From an uncultured Bacilli bacterium (lineage in GTDB: Bacteria > Bacillota_I > Bacilli_A > RFN20 > CAG-826): DNA of 64,000 bases. The DNA lies in assembly GCA_944372115.1 (NCBI GenBank), contig CALVYH010000001.1:62001-126000 (forward strand), read 5' to 3'. The notes under the pieces are model-generated. The model did no database searches. It was not told the origin of the DNA and saw nothing but the letters and a program-made list of their open reading frames with translations. This document shows, one piece after another, positions 42,914 to 52,572 of the stretch (its first letter is position 1; every line of letters begins with the position of its first letter). The position numbers and the translations under genes were made by a program.

Positions 42914-44305
42914 ATGGCAACAAATTTAAAGAAAATTGGAAACTCAGAGTTCGAAGTTAAATACTCTGTTAAAGGTGAAGCATTAAATGCTGCTAAACAA
43001 AAAGCATTAAAATCTTTAGCAAGTAGAGTTCAAATCAAAGGATTTAGAAAGGGAAAAGCTCCTATTGAAATTGCTAAAGATCATATTTCACCAATGCAAC
43101 TTGCTAATGAAACAATCAATGAATCAATTAATCCTGCATATCAAGAAATTTTAAAAGAACACAATATTAGACCTATCGCTCAACCAAATGTTGAATGCAC
43201 AGGTTATAAAGAAGATGAAATTGAATTAACATTTAAAATCATTGTTGAACCAGAAGTAACTTTAGGACAATATAAAGAATTAAATATTCCACTTAAAAAA
43301 GCTATTGTTACAAAAGAAGAAACAGATAATGCTGTTAATAAACTTTTAGAAGACAATGCTGAATTAACTTTAAAAGATGGTCCTGCAGCAATGGGTGATA
43401 CTGTTGTTTTTGATTTTAAAGGATATATCAATGGAAAAGAATTTGATGGCGGAAGTGCTGACAATTATTCTTTAGTTTTAGGTTCAAATCAATTTGTTCC
43501 TGGATTCGAAGATCAACTCGTTGGTGTTACTGCTGAAAGTAAAAAAGATGTTATCGTTACTTTCCCTGAACAATATATTAAAGATTTAGCAGGCAAAGAA
43601 GCTAAATTTGTTTGTATTATTCATGAAGTCAAAACAAAAGTTATCCCTGAATTAAATGATGACTTTGCTAAATCATTATCACTTGAAGGTGTAAACACTG
43701 TTGAAGATTTAAGAAAACATGAAACTGCAACTCTTTTAGCTAGAAAAACAAATGAAGCTAAAAATCAACAATTTACAGATCTTTTAAATAAAGTTATTGA
43801 AAATTCAACTTTAGAAATTCCAGAAAGATTAATTCAATCTGAAGCTGCTTCATTAAAACAACAAACAATTGATCAAATCACTCAAAATGGCTTAACTTAT
43901 GAACAATATAAAGAAATTACAGGTATGAGTGACGAAACTTTAGATAACAACTTTAGAGAAAATGCTTTAACAAGATTAAGAGAATATTTAATCTTAAACA
44001 AGATTGGTCAAGTTGAACATTTAACAATTACAAGAAATGAAGTTGAACAATACTATGAAAGTGTTGCAAAACAATATGGTATGAAACTTGAAGATGTTAA
44101 AAAAGCATTATCACCAAATGAACAAAATATTATTTCAAATCTTTACCAAAATAAGATTGAAAGATTCTTAATTGCTAACAATTTAGAAGAAAAGAAAGCA
44201 GAAGTTAAAGAAGAAGCCAAAAAAGAAGAAAAGAAAGAAAAGGCTCCAGCTAAAAAAACAACTGCTAAAAAAACAACTAAAAAAGAAGAAAAAACTGAAG
44301 AATAG
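42914..44305 (+). CDS. tig: Trigger factor chaperone
   Basis: 463 residues, ribosome site AAGGAGA. Ribosome-bound chaperone and peptidyl-prolyl isomerase. The N-terminal ribosome-binding domain has the signature FRKGKAP; the FKBP-type domain covers about 155-245 (GDTVVFDFKGYINGKEFDGG); the C-terminal chaperone domain is helical to about 430. The final 35 residues are a Lys/Glu/Thr/Ala-rich tail (AKKTTAKKTTKKE) not usual in the family. Followed by lon, a common order. Confidence 0.96.
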   Translation: MATNLKKIGNSEFEVKYSVKGEALNAAKQKALKSLASRVQIKGFRKGKAPIEIAKDHISPMQLANETINESINPAYQEILKEHNIRPIAQPNVECTGYKEDEIELTFKIIVEPEVTLGQYKELNIPLKKAIVTKEETDNAVNKLLEDNAELTLKDGPAAMGDTVVFDFKGYINGKEFDGGSADNYSLVLGSNQFVPGFEDQLVGVTAESKKDVIVTFPEQYIKDLAGKEAKFVCIIHEVKTKVIPELNDDFAKSLSLEGVNTVEDLRKHETATLLARKTNEAKNQQFTDLLNKVIENSTLEIPERLIQSEAASLKQQTIDQITQNGLTYEQYKEITGMSDETLDNNFRENALTRLREYLILNKIGQVEHLTITRNEVEQYYESVAKQYGMKLEDVKKALSPNEQNIISNLYQNKIERFLIANNLEEKKAEVKEEAKKEEKKEKAPAKKTTAKKTTKKEEKTEE

Positions 44306-44336
44306 TTTTTAATATATAAGGAGGGCTTGTTTAACG

Positions 44337-46661
44337 ATGTCAGATATTGAAAAAATCAAGTTACCTGTACTCATTACTAGAGGAGCCACCGTATTTCCAA
44401 AACAAGAGATCAATCTTTACGCTGAAAGAGATTTTAGTGTCGCTGCAATTAGTGAAAGTATTAATTTTTACAATTCTTTAATTTTCATAGTCTCTCAAAA
44501 AGACTTAACTTTAGATAAAATCGGCTCTATTTCTGATATCTATACAGTCGGAACTTTATGTCGAATTTTATATAAAGTTGATCAAAAAGATATTGTAAAA
44601 GTAGTTTTACAAGGAATTGATAGATACTCATATAAAAATTTAACTTTTGAGGAAGGCTCTTTCTTTATTGAAGGCGATTTACTTAAAGAAGAACCTTCTG
44701 ATCAAAATGCTGAAGTTGCATACATTAATAAAATCATTAAGTATTTTGATGAAAACAATCTTGAAGATTTTTTTGGAAAACAACCAAAGAATTTTTATGC
44801 AACTATTAAAAAAGGATTAAATTCTGCAGAATTATCTTATCTTTTTTCTAATGAAATAAATATTGAACCTGAAAAGAAACAAGAATTATTAGAAGCTAAG
44901 AGTGTTAATGAAAGACTTGAACTTTTAATTAAGGATTTTGAAATTATTAAAATCAGAATCAAAGTTGATCAAGATTTACAAAATACAATTCGTCAGACTA
45001 GTGAAAAACAACAGAAAGAATATTATCTTCGTGAACAACTTAAAGCTATCCGTCAACAATTAGGAGAAGGTAGTGAAAATAGCGAAGATGGATATGAAGA
45101 AAAATTAAAAAAAGGAAATTATCCAAAAGAAGTTGTCGATAAAGTTCATGATGAGCTTAAAAGAATGAAGAATCTTCCACAAGGAACTCTCGAATATTCT
45201 TTAATTTTAGATTATTTAGATACTTTATTTGATATTCCTTTTAATAACGAAACCGAAGATAATGATGATTTAATTCGTGCTAGAAAAATTTTAGATGATG
45301 ATCATTATGGCCTTGAAAAAGCAAAAGACAGAATTATTGAATATCTTGCTATTAAAAAATTAAACGGAAATTTAAAAGCTCCTGTTTTATGTTTTTATGG
45401 ACCTCCAGGAACTGGTAAAACATCTCTTTCTATTTCTATTGCTAAAGCATTAGGAAGAAAATTTGTTAAATGCTCTTTAGGTGGTATTTCTGATGAATCA
45501 GAAATTAGAGGACATAGAAGAACTTATGTTGGTTCTAAGCCAGGAAGAATTATGACTTTCCTTAAAAAAGCTGGAACAATTAATCCTGTTTTCTGTCTTG
45601 ATGAAATCGATAAACTTTCTCACGATGGTTTTAAAGGTGATCCTTCAGCTGCTTTATTAGAAGTTTTAGATCCTGAACAAAATACACATTTTAGAGATAA
45701 TTATCTTGAAATCGATTATGATTTATCAAAAGTATTATTCATTTGTACATGTAACTATCTTGAAAATGTTCCTGAACCATTAAGAGATCGTTTAGAACTT
45801 ATTCCAATCGATTCTTATACATTAATTGAAAAAGTTAAAATTGCAGAAGACCATTTAATTGCTAAAGAAGCAAAGGCAAATGGAGTTGATCCAAAAAGTG
45901 TAAAATTTTCTAAAGATGCTATCGAACATATTATCGAAAGATATACTCGTGAAGCTGGAGTTAGAGAATTATCAAGAAAAATTGGAACAATTATTCGTAA
46001 AGTTATTGTTGAAAAATTAAATACCAATACCTTAGATGAAGTTTATAAAATTGGTGTTAAAGAAGTTAAAAAATTCTTAGGAATTGAAATGTTTGACCCA
46101 ACTGATAAAGAAAAAAAGGATCAAATTGGTATTGTCACTGGTTTAGCTTATACTCAATATGGTGGGGATATTCTTCCTATTGAAGTAAACCATTTTGAAG
46201 GAACAGGCAAATTAGTTTTAACAGGTAATTTAGGTGATATCATGAAAGAATCGTGTTCAATCGCTTTAGATTATATTAAAGCTAATGCAACCAAATATGG
46301 AATCGATCCTACTTTCTTTAATAAAAATGATATCCATATTCATGTTCCAGAAGGAGCAGTTCCAAAAGATGGACCAAGTGCAGGAATTGCGATTACTACC
46401 GCAATTATCTCAGCTTTAACTGATAAACCAGTTTCAAATGAAATTGCAATGACTGGTGAAGTTAATTTAAGAGGTAATGCTCTTCCAATTGGTGGATTAA
46501 GAGAAAAATCTTTAGCTGCATTAAGAAGTGGTATTAAAACAATTATCGTTCCAAAAGGAAATAAAAAGAATATAAACGAACTTCCAAAAGAAATAATATC
46601 CAATTTACATGTTGTTTATATGGAAAATGTCGATGATGCCTTAAAGGTTTGCTTACGTTAA
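44337..46661 (+). CDS. lon: ATP-dependent protease Lon
   Basis: 774 residues, ribosome site AAGGAGG with a longish spacing to ATG 44337. Hexameric AAA+ Ser-Lys protease that removes damaged proteins. N-terminal substrate domain to about 200, coiled coil, AAA domain with Walker A GPPGTGKTS at 355-363, and the protease domain with Ser681 (PKDGPSAGIA) and Lys724 (GGLREKSLAA). All catalytic residues are intact. engB begins just after the stop. Confidence 0.97.
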   Translation: MSDIEKIKLPVLITRGATVFPKQEINLYAERDFSVAAISESINFYNSLIFIVSQKDLTLDKIGSISDIYTVGTLCRILYKVDQKDIVKVVLQGIDRYSYKNLTFEEGSFFIEGDLLKEEPSDQNAEVAYINKIIKYFDENNLEDFFGKQPKNFYATIKKGLNSAELSYLFSNEINIEPEKKQELLEAKSVNERLELLIKDFEIIKIRIKVDQDLQNTIRQTSEKQQKEYYLREQLKAIRQQLGEGSENSEDGYEEKLKKGNYPKEVVDKVHDELKRMKNLPQGTLEYSLILDYLDTLFDIPFNNETEDNDDLIRARKILDDDHYGLEKAKDRIIEYLAIKKLNGNLKAPVLCFYGPPGTGKTSLSISIAKALGRKFVKCSLGGISDESEIRGHRRTYVGSKPGRIMTFLKKAGTINPVFCLDEIDKLSHDGFKGDPSAALLEVLDPEQNTHFRDNYLEIDYDLSKVLFICTCNYLENVPEPLRDRLELIPIDSYTLIEKVKIAEDHLIAKEAKANGVDPKSVKFSKDAIEHIIERYTREAGVRELSRKIGTIIRKVIVEKLNTNTLDEVYKIGVKEVKKFLGIEMFDPTDKEKKDQIGIVTGLAYTQYGGDILPIEVNHFEGTGKLVLTGNLGDIMKESCSIALDYIKANATKYGIDPTFFNKNDIHIHVPEGAVPKDGPSAGIAITTAIISALTDKPVSNEIAMTGEVNLRGNALPIGGLREKSLAALRSGIKTIIVPKGNKKNINELPKEIISNLHVVYMENVDDALKVCLR

Positions 46662-46662
46662 T

Positions 46663-47256
46663 ATGGAAGGTATTTATCACTATAAAAAAGCTAACTTTAT
46701 AAAATCCATTACGGATATGAATCAAGCACCTACACCAAGATTAAGTGAGGTGCTTTTTGTCGGTAAATCGAATGTTGGTAAATCATCTTTAATTAACGCT
46801 TTAACAAATAATAAAAAACTTGCCTATACCTCATCAAAACCAGGTATGACTCGTTTACTTAATTATTTCTTAATCGATGATAAATTTTATTTTGTTGATG
46901 CCCCTGGCTATGGTTATTCTTCAAAAAAAGATTTAGATTATGAAATGTATGGAAAAATGATTGATTCATATTTTCATAACAATGAATATTTAAAATTAGT
47001 AGTATTTTTATTAGATTCTCGTCATGAGCCTAATGAAGATGATTTATTATTTTATGAATATTTAATGTATAATAATATACCATTTATTTTTGCTTTAACT
47101 AAAGTTGATAAACTTAACATGTCGATGAAAGCAAAAATAAAGAAAAATTTAGTAGCTAAATTTAAAGATTTTGATGAAAATAAATTATTTTTAGTATCAA
47201 TTAATAATTATCGTTTATTAGAAAAATTAAAAGATAAAATCGATAGTGTAATTTAG
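46663..47256 (+). CDS. engB: Ribosome-biogenesis GTPase EngB (YsxC)
   Basis: 197 residues. GTPase needed for 50S assembly. G1 GKSNVGKSS at 35-43, G2 region with TSSKPGMTR, G3 DAPGYGYSS, G4 TKVDKL, G5 near VSINN. The ATG comes one base after lon's stop. In B. subtilis lon and ysxC are also neighbours, which supports the call. Confidence 0.96.
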   Translation: MEGIYHYKKANFIKSITDMNQAPTPRLSEVLFVGKSNVGKSSLINALTNNKKLAYTSSKPGMTRLLNYFLIDDKFYFVDAPGYGYSSKKDLDYEMYGKMIDSYFHNNEYLKLVVFLLDSRHEPNEDDLLFYEYLMYNNIPFIFALTKVDKLNMSMKAKIKKNLVAKFKDFDENKLFLVSINNYRLLEKLKDKIDSVI

Positions 47257-47274
47257 TTAAAGGAAGGTAAAAAT

Positions 47275-49854
47275 ATGCTTGATAAACGTTATGATTTCAA
47301 AGAAATAGAAAAAGGAAAAGTAAAAAAATGGAAGGAAAGTGGCTATTTTAAAGCTGGAGATACTTCAAAATTACCATTTTCAATGGTTATTCCACCTCCA
47401 AATGTAACTGGTGTTTTACATATTGGTCATGCCATTGATAATACTTTCCAAGATATTATTGCTCGTTATAAAAAAGCAAAAGGTTTTGATGTACTTTATC
47501 TTCCTGGAGTAGATCATGCTGGAATTGCCACTCAAGCTAAAGTTGATGCTAAATTAAAAGAAGAAGGTACTGATCGTTTTAAAATTGGTAGAGAAAATTT
47601 CTTAAAGGAAGCCTTCAAATGGAAAGAAGAAAAGAGCGATATTATTCATTCTCAATGGGAAAAAATGGGAATAATGATTGATTATTCTCGCGAAAGATTT
47701 ACTCTAGATGAAGGATTCCAAGATGCTGTTTATAAAGTGTTTAAAACTCTTTATGATGAAGGATTAATTTATAGAGGCGAAAGAATCGTAAATTATGATC
47801 CAGAAATGAAAACAGCTTTAAGTAATATTGAAATCGTTTATAAAGAAGATAAAGGACATTTCTATTATTTTAAATATCGTTTTGTTGATGAACCTACTAA
47901 ATATTTAGAGATTGCTACAACAAGACCAGAAACTATGTTTGGTGATACATGCATTGTTGTTAATCCAAACGATGAAAGATATAAAGATATAATTGGCAAA
48001 AAAGTTATTAATCCAGCAAATAATGAAGTAATTCCAGTTATTGCTGATGAATATGTCGACATTGAATTTGGTACTGGAGCTATGAAATGTACTCCAGCTC
48101 ATGACCCTAATGATTTTATTATTGGTCAAAAATATAATCTTCCACATCCAATCATTATGAATGTTGATGGAACGATGAATGAAAATTGTGGTAAATATGC
48201 TTCAATGGACCGTTTTGTTTGTAGAGAAGCTTTATTAAAAGATATTAAAGAGCATGATGATTTAATTAAAATTGAAGAAATTACTCACCAAGTCGGACAT
48301 TCTGAAAGAAGCGATGCTGTAGTTGAACCTATTTTATCAAAGCAATGGTTTGTTAAAATGAAACCACTTGCTGATAGAGTTTTAGAAAATCAAAAAAGTG
48401 AAAATAAAGTTAAATTTTATCCAGAAAGATTTGAAAACGTTTTAACTAGATGGCTTTCAAATATTGATGATTGGTGTATTTCCCGTCAATTATGGTGGGG
48501 ACATCGTATTCCAGTTTGGTATAAAAATGGAAGTGAAGAAATGGTCGTTTCAAGAACTTGTCCAGGGAAAGAAGACGAGTGGAAACAAGACGAAGATGTT
48601 TTAGATACTTGGTTTTCATCTGCATTATGGCCATTCGCAACATTAGGTTGGCCAAAAGAAACAGATGATTTTAAACGTTATTTCCCTACATCTTGTTTAG
48701 TTACAGGATATGATATTATTTTCTTTTGGGTTTCAAGAATGATTTTCCAATCTCTTCATTTTACAAATAATATTCCATTTAAAGATGTTGTTATTCATGG
48801 ATTAGTTAGAGATTCTTTAGGAAGAAAAATGTCTAAATCTTTAGGAAATGGTGTCGATCCTGTTGCAGTTATTGATAAATATGGAACCGATTCACTTAGA
48901 TATTTCCTTGCAACAACCGCTGCTCCTGGACTAGATATGAGATATAGTGAAGAAAAGGTACAAGCAGCTAATGCATATTTAAATAAGATTTGGAATAGTG
49001 CTAGATTTGCTTTAATGAATCTTCCTAATGATTATAAATTTGAAGAAATGGATTTCGCTTCTTTAAATGAAGTTGATAAATTCATTATTTCTAGACTCAA
49101 CGAAACGATCTTAAAAGTAACGAATGCAATGGAAAAATATGAGTTTGGTATCGCCTGCCAAATCTTACATTCATTTGTTTATGATGATTTCTGCGATTTC
49201 TATTTAGAGATGTGTAAAGTTACTTTACAAAATGATTCATTTAATAAAAAATCAACCTATTACACATTATTTAAATCTTTAAAATCTATTATTTTAATGA
49301 TTTATCCATTTGCTCCATTTATTAGTGAAGAAATTTATCTTTCATTAAGTGAACATAAAGATTCAATTATGCTTGAATCTTATCCAAATAGTGAATCTAA
49401 TATTTCTTTTGATGAATCAAATGTTTTATTCGTTAAAAATGTTATTGAAAAGATTAGATCTTATAAAGTTGATAACTCTCTTGCCCCTAATCAAAAAATT
49501 TCGTTAAAAATTAAAACGAATAAAAATATTTCTTCGCTTATTTCTTATATTGAAAGATTTACATTTGCTTCAAATATTGAATTAACAAGTGAAGAACGTC
49601 ATGATTTAACTTCATTAGTTATAAATGATGGAATTATTTATATTGATGATAATATTTCTAAAGAAGAAAAATTAAATAAACTTAATCTTCAACTTGAAAA
49701 TATTAATAAAGAAATCAAAAGAAGTGAAGCTTTATTAAATAATGAAAAATTCTTAGCAAAAGCAAAGAAAGAAAAAGTTGATGAAGAAAAAGAAAAATAT
49801 CAAAAATATAAAGAAAAAAAAGAAATTTTAGAAGAAAAAATTAAAAATATTTAA
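47275..49854 (+). CDS. valS: Valyl-tRNA synthetase
   Basis: 859 residues, ribosome site AAGGAAGG. Class I synthetase. HIGH at 49-52 (VTGVLHIGHAID), KMSKS at 518-522 (GRKMSKSLGNG), editing domain TTRPETMFGDT near 216-226. The C-terminal 70 residues form the tRNA-binding coiled coil (Lys/Glu rich), as expected for ValRS. No T-box leader is present; the gene is read from the engB side. A hairpin with the ribosome site of the next small ORF follows. Confidence 0.97.
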   Translation: MLDKRYDFKEIEKGKVKKWKESGYFKAGDTSKLPFSMVIPPPNVTGVLHIGHAIDNTFQDIIARYKKAKGFDVLYLPGVDHAGIATQAKVDAKLKEEGTDRFKIGRENFLKEAFKWKEEKSDIIHSQWEKMGIMIDYSRERFTLDEGFQDAVYKVFKTLYDEGLIYRGERIVNYDPEMKTALSNIEIVYKEDKGHFYYFKYRFVDEPTKYLEIATTRPETMFGDTCIVVNPNDERYKDIIGKKVINPANNEVIPVIADEYVDIEFGTGAMKCTPAHDPNDFIIGQKYNLPHPIIMNVDGTMNENCGKYASMDRFVCREALLKDIKEHDDLIKIEEITHQVGHSERSDAVVEPILSKQWFVKMKPLADRVLENQKSENKVKFYPERFENVLTRWLSNIDDWCISRQLWWGHRIPVWYKNGSEEMVVSRTCPGKEDEWKQDEDVLDTWFSSALWPFATLGWPKETDDFKRYFPTSCLVTGYDIIFFWVSRMIFQSLHFTNNIPFKDVVIHGLVRDSLGRKMSKSLGNGVDPVAVIDKYGTDSLRYFLATTAAPGLDMRYSEEKVQAANAYLNKIWNSARFALMNLPNDYKFEEMDFASLNEVDKFIISRLNETILKVTNAMEKYEFGIACQILHSFVYDDFCDFYLEMCKVTLQNDSFNKKSTYYTLFKSLKSIILMIYPFAPFISEEIYLSLSEHKDSIMLESYPNSESNISFDESNVLFVKNVIEKIRSYKVDNSLAPNQKISLKIKTNKNISSLISYIERFTFASNIELTSEERHDLTSLVINDGIIYIDDNISKEEKLNKLNLQLENINKEIKRSEALLNNEKFLAKAKKEKVDEEKEKYQKYKEKKEILEEKIKNI

Positions 49855-49872
49855 AAAAAGTGAATAATTTTT

Positions 49873-49912
49873 ACCTCTCGTAGCATTCTTGTATTGTGAA
49901 GGGAGGTTTTTT
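49873..49912 (+). promoter_or_regulatory. Hairpin that is both terminator-like and hides a ribosome site
   Basis: ACCTCTC (49873-49879) pairs with GGGAGGT (49901-49907) with one G-U, and a T run (49907-49912) follows. The 3' arm contains the Shine-Dalgarno GGGAGG of the small ORF at 49914. The loop contains the 10-mer AGCATTCTTG that also occurs in the intergenic copy at 28541-28550 (minus strand). Confidence 0.55.
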
Positions 49913-49913
49913 G

Positions 49914-50096
49914 ATGAATAAAGTTATCTTAACTGATGAAGAACTAGAAAACATTAAGCCTGGTGAAGCGATAACTTTGGCTGCAATTATTGCGATTATG
50001 ATTGTTTCAATTATTGCAGTTGCAGCTTATAAATTATTCACTTCTAACGATGGAATAGTTAAACTTCCAGGCGGATATCAGTTTTCATGGAATTAA
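49914..50096 (+). CDS. Small hydrophobic peptide, possibly bacteriocin-like
   Basis: 60 residues from ATG 49914, with ribosome site GGGAGG 7 bases upstream (an in-frame GTG at 49896 lies before the ribosome site and is rejected). The N-terminus LTDEELENIKPG resembles the L-x-x-x-E-L-x-x-I-x-G-G leader of class II bacteriocins and peptide pheromones, with Pro-Gly for Gly-Gly. Residues about 20-39 form one membrane-spanning helix (TLAAIIAIMIVSIIAVAAYK), then a short polar tail LPGGYQFSWN. No transporter or immunity gene is adjacent. A small membrane protein of other function is equally possible. Confidence 0.6.
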   Translation: MNKVILTDEELENIKPGEAITLAAIIAIMIVSIIAVAAYKLFTSNDGIVKLPGGYQFSWN

Positions 50097-50141
50097 TTTT
50101 ATAAAAAAATGAAATTCTTTCGATTTTAACGTGATTATTTG

Positions 50142-50170
50142 TTGAATTTAGACTAACTTTATGATATATT
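50142..50170 (+). promoter_or_regulatory. Promoter of the rplU-prp-rpmA operon
   Basis: -35 TTGAAT (50142-50147), exact 17-bp spacer, -10 TATATT (50165-50170). Transcription should start near 50177 at the base of the leader hairpin. Confidence 0.6.
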
Positions 50171-50176
50171 TTCTAA

Positions 50177-50288
50177 CGTTGTAACTCTTAATTAGCTACA
50201 ACCGCATTGAAAAGGTCTTATAAAATTTATTTTTTATTTAAATAAATACCTTAAAAGCGAGTAATTATTTAATTAAAGGAGGAAACAT
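50177..50288 (+). ncRNA. Probable L21-type ribosomal protein leader
   Basis: A leader of about 110 bases before rplU. GTTGTA (50178-50183) pairs with TACAAC (50197-50202), and further pairings (AAGGT near 50213 with ACCTT near 50250) close a second helix ahead of the ribosome site AAAGGAGG. Bacillota rplU operons often carry such an autoregulatory leader; identity is inferred from position and hairpins. Confidence 0.5.
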
Positions 50289-50597
50289 ATGTACGCTATA
50301 ATTTTAAGTGGTGGAAAACAATTAAAAGTAGAAGTTGGCCAAAAGATTTATGTTGAAAAATTAGATGTTGAAGCTGGCAAAGAATATACTTTTGATAAAG
50401 TTTTATTAGTTGCTGATAAAACTATTAAAACTGGTAACCCTTTTGTTGAAGGCGCTAAAGTTGTCGCAAAAGTTGAAAAACAAGGCCTTGGCAAAAAGAT
50501 TCATGTCTTTAAATACAAAGCAAAAAACAATTATCGTAGAAGTATGGGTCATAGACAACCATATACTTGCTTAACAGTTACAAGCATTAACTTATAA
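50289..50597 (+). CDS. rplU: 50S ribosomal protein L21
   Basis: 102 residues, ribosome site AAAGGAGG. N-terminus [18 protein letters not shown] and the C-terminal [17 protein letters not shown] segment are characteristic of bL21. The first gene of the rplU-prp-rpmA operon. The last base of its stop is the first of the prp ATG. Confidence 0.97.
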   Translation: MYAIILSGGKQLKVEVGQKIYVEKLDVEAGKEYTFDKVLLVADKTIKTGNPFVEGAKVVAKVEKQGLGKKIHVFKYKAKNNYRRSMGHRQPYTCLTVTSINL

Positions 50598-50905
50598 TGA
50601 TTAAAATTACTTATTTAGAAAATAATGATCAAATAGTTTATTTAAAAAGTGAAGGTCATGCTAATTATGATAAAAAAGGCAAAGATATTGTCTGTAGCGC
50701 GGTAAGTGCAATTATAGTTGGTGGACTTAATGCTATTAAAGAAATCGATGATTATAAAATAAGTAGTGAAAATGGTAAGGTAGAAATTGTTTTAAAAACT
50801 GATAAACAAAATAACAATGATAAAATTGTTTTAAAAACAATGCTAATTCAATTAAAAACTATCGAAGATAGTTATAAAGATTACGTTAAAATTACTAAAA
50901 AGTAA
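50597..50905 (+). CDS. prp: Ribosomal-processing cysteine protease Prp
   Basis: 102 residues. Cleaves the N-terminal extension from L27 so that mature ribosomes form. Catalytic His21 ([12 protein letters not shown]) and Cys33 (IVCSAVSAI) are in the expected positions. It lies between rplU and rpmA, the usual place, and overlaps rplU by one base. The adjacent L27 carries the extension it needs. Confidence 0.94.
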   Translation: MIKITYLENNDQIVYLKSEGHANYDKKGKDIVCSAVSAIIVGGLNAIKEIDDYKISSENGKVEIVLKTDKQNNNDKIVLKTMLIQLKTIEDSYKDYVKITKK

Positions 50906-50924
50906 TGAAAGGATGGAAGTATTT

Positions 50925-51215
50925 ATGGAATTAAGATTTAAACTTGATTTACAACTCTTCGCTTCCCACAAAGGTGTTGGTTCTACTAAAAACGGAAGAG
51001 ATAGTGCTGGTAGAAGACTTGGCGCTAAAAGAGGCGATGGACAATTCTGTAAAGCAGGTGCAATTATTTATAGACAACGCGGAACAAAAATCTATCCAGG
51101 GTTAAATACCAAAAAGGGTGGAGATGATACAATTTTTGCAACAAAAGCTGGTATTGTTAAATACGAAAGAGTTGGCAAAAATAGAAAACGTGTATCTGTT
51201 TACGAAGCTGCTTAA
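50925..51215 (+). CDS. rpmA: 50S ribosomal protein L27 with cleavable N-terminus
   Basis: 96 residues from ATG 50925, with AAAGGA 11 bases upstream (the in-frame ATG at 50913 overlaps that ribosome site and is rejected). The first 12-13 residues ([13 protein letters not shown]) match the Prp-cleaved extension of Bacillota, after which [20 protein letters not shown] is the classical L27 start. Cleavage probably falls at the LF-A position. A terminator follows. Confidence 0.96.
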   Translation: MELRFKLDLQLFASHKGVGSTKNGRDSAGRRLGAKRGDGQFCKAGAIIYRQRGTKIYPGLNTKKGGDDTIFATKAGIVKYERVGKNRKRVSVYEAA

Positions 51216-51224
51216 TAATTAATT

Positions 51225-51256
51225 AACCATCTGCTATGCAGATGGTTTTAATTTTT
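51225..51256 (+). terminator. Terminator after rpmA
   Basis: 10-bp inverted repeat (51225-51234 with 51238-51247), TAT loop, then a T-rich run. Confidence 0.85.
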
Positions 51257-51281
51257 TTAAAAATAAAAAAAGGAAAACTTT

Positions 51282-52544
51282 ATGTTTATTGATCGTACTA
51301 TTATTGAAGTTAGGAGTGGAAAAGGAGGCGATGGTGCTCTTACTTTTTTACATGAAAAAAATCGTCCTTTAGGTGGTCCTAGTGGAGGAAATGGTGGCAG
51401 AGGTGGATCAATTTATTTAAGATGTTCATCTTCAACTACAACATTAGTTAATTATCGTCATAGTAAAGTATTTATTGCTGAAAATGGTGAAAATGGCGGT
51501 AATAAACTTCAATATGGTAAAGATGCTAAAGATGTTTTTATTGATTTACCTGTTGGTACAGTTGTTTATTTAGAATCAAATCACAGTTTTATTTGTGATT
51601 TAAATAAGGTAGGTGAAACTTATTTAATTGCTAAAGGTGGAAGAGGTGGAAGAGGCAATGCTTGTTTTAAAAATGCAAGAAATAAAGCTCCAAAAATTGC
51701 TGAAAATGGTCTTCCTGGAGAAATTAAAAGATTAATTTTAGAACTTAAACTTTTAGCTGATGTTGGAATAATTGGTCTTCCTAGTGTTGGTAAATCAACA
51801 TTTATTAGTTGTGTTTCTAATTCAAAAGCTGAAATTGGTGATTATCCTTTTACAACTATCGTTCCAAATTTAGGTGTTACTTATTTAAAAGATGGTTCTT
51901 CATTTGTATTAGCAGATATGCCAGGATTAATTGAAGGGGCTCATTTAGGAAAAGGATTAGGTCTTGCTTTTTTACGCCATATTGAAAGAACAAGAGTTTT
52001 AATTCATATGGTAGATATGAGTAGAGAAGATCCTTATCAAGATTATCTAACTATTAGAAAAGAGTTAGAAGAATATGGAATGAATCTTATCGATCGTCCC
52101 GAAGTCATAGTTGCTTCAAAAATGGATGAAGAAGGCGCTGATGAAAAATTAAAAGATTTTGAAAAAAGAGTAAATCAAAAAGTATATCCACTTTCTTGTT
52201 TAACTAATGAAGGAATCGATGAAATTTTATATAAATGTAAAGATTTACTTAAAGACGCTCCAATTTTCCCAATTTATAAAGAAGAAGAAAAAGAAGTTGT
52301 TATTAATCTTGATGAAAATGAAGAAATCTTTGATATTGTTAAAGAAAAAGAACATTTATTTATTATCAAAGGTGAAAGAGTTGAAAGAACTTATGATTTA
52401 ATTAATATTTCAACTGATGAAGGAATGATGAGATTAATCACTTATTTAAATAAAATCGGCGTTGATCAAAAGTTAAAAGACATGGGCGCTAAAGATGGTG
52501 ATATAGTTAAACTTAAAGAATTTGAATTTGAGTATTTTGAATAA
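51282..52544 (+). CDS. obgE: GTPase ObgE/CgtA
   Basis: 420 residues, ribosome site AAAGGAAA. Essential GTPase for ribosome assembly and stress control. The glycine-rich Obg domain spans 1-155 (GGPSGGNGGRGGSIYLR), the G domain starts with Walker A GLPSVGKST at 165-173, switch ADMPGLIEGAHLGKGLG, and NKxD-like ASKMDEE; the C-terminal OCT domain covers about 345-420. Order rpmA-obgE is common in Bacillota. Confidence 0.97.
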   Translation: MFIDRTIIEVRSGKGGDGALTFLHEKNRPLGGPSGGNGGRGGSIYLRCSSSTTTLVNYRHSKVFIAENGENGGNKLQYGKDAKDVFIDLPVGTVVYLESNHSFICDLNKVGETYLIAKGGRGGRGNACFKNARNKAPKIAENGLPGEIKRLILELKLLADVGIIGLPSVGKSTFISCVSNSKAEIGDYPFTTIVPNLGVTYLKDGSSFVLADMPGLIEGAHLGKGLGLAFLRHIERTRVLIHMVDMSREDPYQDYLTIRKELEEYGMNLIDRPEVIVASKMDEEGADEKLKDFEKRVNQKVYPLSCLTNEGIDEILYKCKDLLKDAPIFPIYKEEEKEVVINLDENEEIFDIVKEKEHLFIIKGERVERTYDLINISTDEGMMRLITYLNKIGVDQKLKDMGAKDGDIVKLKEFEFEYFE

Positions 52545-52572
52545 ATTATTCATCAAAAAAATATAAAAATTA

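Noticed and set aside
49896-49913. GTG start at 49896 for the small peptide
   Set aside because: It lies before the Shine-Dalgarno and inside the hairpin; ATG 49914 is correctly spaced.
50913-50924. L27 start at ATG 50913
   Set aside because: It overlaps the ribosome site; ATG 50925 gives the standard extension and spacing.
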